Below the pieces are notes generated by a model. The model had not been told where the DNA came from and did not search any database. It was given only the letters and a program-made list of their open reading frames with translations. A DNA stretch of 6,826 bases from CAMEON01 sp964427175. Its GTDB lineage: Bacteria; Bacillota; Clostridia; Oscillospirales; CAG-272. Both the position numbers and the translations under genes were made by a program. Within the stretch, counting starts at the first letter, position 1. Every line of letters starts with the position of its first letter. This document shows positions 5,652 to 6,826 of the stretch, piece after piece. The DNA lies in contig CAYRTP010000141.1 of the NCBI GenBank assembly GCA_964427175.1, forward strand, positions 1-6,826. Reading direction: 5' to 3'.

Positions 5652-5683
5652 AAGGTGCCGACTCGGCTGAGTCGGCACCTTTT
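5652..5683. terminator. Bidirectional intrinsic terminator between convergent genes
   Basis: A perfect 13-bp stem, AAGGTGCCGACTC (5652-5664) with GAGTCGGCACCTT (5669-5681), around the loop GGCT. Plus-strand RNA ends in UUUU (5680-5683). In the other direction the stem is followed by TTAATTTTATT. It begins 33 bases after the lipid kinase stop and lies 22 bases beyond the minus-strand carboxyltransferase stop, so it can serve both genes. Flanking CACAAC (5637-5642) and GTTGTG (5686-5691) form a weaker outer pairing. Confidence 0.93.
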
Positions 5684-5705
5684 GAGTTGTGGATAGGATC
5701 TTTTA

Positions 5706-6826
5706 TCAGACAGTATGCACGCCGTTGGCCGCATCGGCACCGGCATCTACACCGTACTTCTGGTTCTTGCGGTACTCGAAGAACTTCAAAGCAACCTTAT
5801 CGAACAGCGCGTAGGACAAAACGTCCTCGTCCTGCTCCAGATATCCTGCGGGAATCTCGGCGCGGAGCTTGTCCAGCTCGGGAGCTAGATCGTCGGCAGG
5901 ACGGTAGGTGATAGGCTTCTGATCACCGATGATGGTCTTCGCAAAGGCGGGATCAATGGCCACGGGGGTCTTACCGTACTTGCCCAGGACGATGTCCTTG
6001 AACTCCTTGGTGCAGGTCTTGTAGCGCTCGCCCATCAGCACGTTGAACACGGCCTGGGTGCCTACGATCTGGGAGGAGGGGGTTACGAGGGGAGGATAAC
6101 CCACGTCGGCACGGACGCGCGGAACCTCCTCCAGCACTTCGGTGAGCTTCTCTTCCTTGCCTGCCTGCTTGAGCTGGGACATGAGGTTGGAGAGCATACC
6201 GCCGGGAACCTGGTACAGGAGGGCGTTAACGTCCACCTTGAGCACCTTGGGATCCATAAGGCCTTCCTTGAGGTACTTTTCACGGAGAGGGGTGAAGTAC
6301 TTGGTGACCTTATCCAGCTTCTGGAGGTCGAGGCCGGTATCGTAGGGGGTGCCTGCCAGGGAGGCTACGATGGGCTCTGTGGGGGGCTGAGAGGTACCCA
6401 AGGCCATGGGGGAGATAGCCGTATCGATGACATCCACACCGGCCTCAACAGCCTTCATGACGGTCATGGAAGCCAGACCTGCGGTGTAGTGGGTATGGAG
6501 CTGGATCGGAATCTTGACGCTTTCCTTAAGGGTCTTGACCAGCTCGTAGGCATCGTAGGGCTTCAGAAGGCCCGACATATCCTTGATACAGATGGAGTGT
6601 GCGCCCATCTCCTCCAGCTGCTTGGCGTACTTGGCGTAGTAGTCCAGAGTGTAGACAGCACCGGTGGTGTAGGAGAAGGCCGCTTGCACGTGACCGCCCT
6701 CGCGGATGGTGGCGTTGATGGCGGTTTTCAGGTTACGGGGATCGTTGAGTGCGTCGAAAATACGGATGATGTCAATACCGTTGGCGAGGGACTTCTGAAC
6801 GAAGTACTCTACTACATCGTCGGCGT
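5706..6826 (-). CDS. Oxaloacetate decarboxylase alpha / pyruvate carboxylase B-type carboxyltransferase, C-terminal 372 residues
   Basis: Biotin-dependent carboxyltransferase subunit (OadA/PycB/transcarboxylase 5S family) with a TIM barrel that moves CO2 between an alpha-keto acid and carboxybiotin. The reading frame runs off the window edge. Numbering from the first whole codon, RIFDALNDPRN (21-31), IKDMSGLL (80-87, the lysine carbamylated in this family) and HTHYTAG (110-116, metal-binding His110 and His112) are clear. They are followed by ALGTSQPPTEP (141-151) and the conserved allosteric-like helical region with KVDVNALLYQVPGGM. About 90 N-terminal residues, including the first metal ligand, are missing from view. 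The protein ends without a biotinyl domain and has no AMKM motif, so the biotin carrier must be a separate protein. The sequence cannot decide between a sodium-pumping decarboxylase and a soluble carboxylase or transcarboxylase. Confidence 0.93.
   Translation of the reverse strand, partial: ADDVVEYFVQKSLANGIDIIRIFDALNDPRNLKTAINATIREGGHVQAAFSYTTGAVYTLDYYAKYAKQLEEMGAHSICIKDMSGLLKPYDAYELVKTLKESVKIPIQLHTHYTAGLASMTVMKAVEAGVDVIDTAISPMALGTSQPPTEPIVASLAGTPYDTGLDLQKLDKVTKYFTPLREKYLKEGLMDPKVLKVDVNALLYQVPGGMLSNLMSQLKQAGKEEKLTEVLEEVPRVRADVGYPPLVTPSSQIVGTQAVFNVLMGERYKTCTKEFKDIVLGKYGKTPVAIDPAFAKTIIGDQKPITYRPADDLAPELDKLRAEIPAGYLEQDEDVLSYALFDKVALKFFEYRKNQKYGVDAGADAANGVHTV

Overview
The window looks like chromosomal DNA of a Gram-positive, probably clostridial, bacterium of moderately high GC. 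This is inferred from the tryptophan T-box, the strong AGGAGG-type ribosome binding sites, the near-consensus sigma-A promoters, and the gene set (stand-alone carboxyltransferase, TcdA, DagK-type lipid kinase). I see no insertion sequence, phage gene, CRISPR array, tRNA or rRNA. Every gene is a recognisable housekeeping or metabolic type, so any novelty is in the RNA-level control and the gene arrangement.

Layout. Bases 1-285 (minus) hold the first 95 codons of a TrpB2-type tryptophan synthase beta chain, cut by the window edge. Upstream of it, about 400 bases without an annotated enzyme hold a perfect sigma-A promoter, a complete T-box riboswitch with a UGG (Trp) specifier and its terminator, and then a possible 27-codon leader ORF just ahead of trpB2. 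Bases 764-3594 (minus) hold a four-gene operon read in the order Nudix ADP-ribose pyrophosphatase, SGNH/GDSL hydrolase, prephenate dehydrogenase (TyrA), class 3 lipase-like hydrolase. It starts from a promoter at about 3620-3655. A second promoter back to back with it drives a plus-strand pair, tcdA (3753-4466) and a diacylglycerol/YegS-type lipid kinase (4519-5619). That pair meets an incoming minus-strand oadA-like carboxyltransferase gene (5706 to beyond 6826) at a bidirectional terminator.

How the parts fit. Aromatic amino acid metabolism appears twice: TyrA diverts prephenate toward tyrosine, and the next transcription unit downstream on the same strand is a TrpB-like enzyme controlled by uncharged tRNA-Trp. 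The other genes are a common mix of housekeeping functions: nucleotide-sugar clean-up, ester hydrolysis, tRNA modification, lipid phosphorylation and biotin-dependent carboxyl transfer. The two most notable unexplained structures are a 15-bp hairpin whose 3' arm is exactly the Shine-Dalgarno and start codon of the lipase-like gene, and the small ORF placed between the T-box terminator and trpB2.
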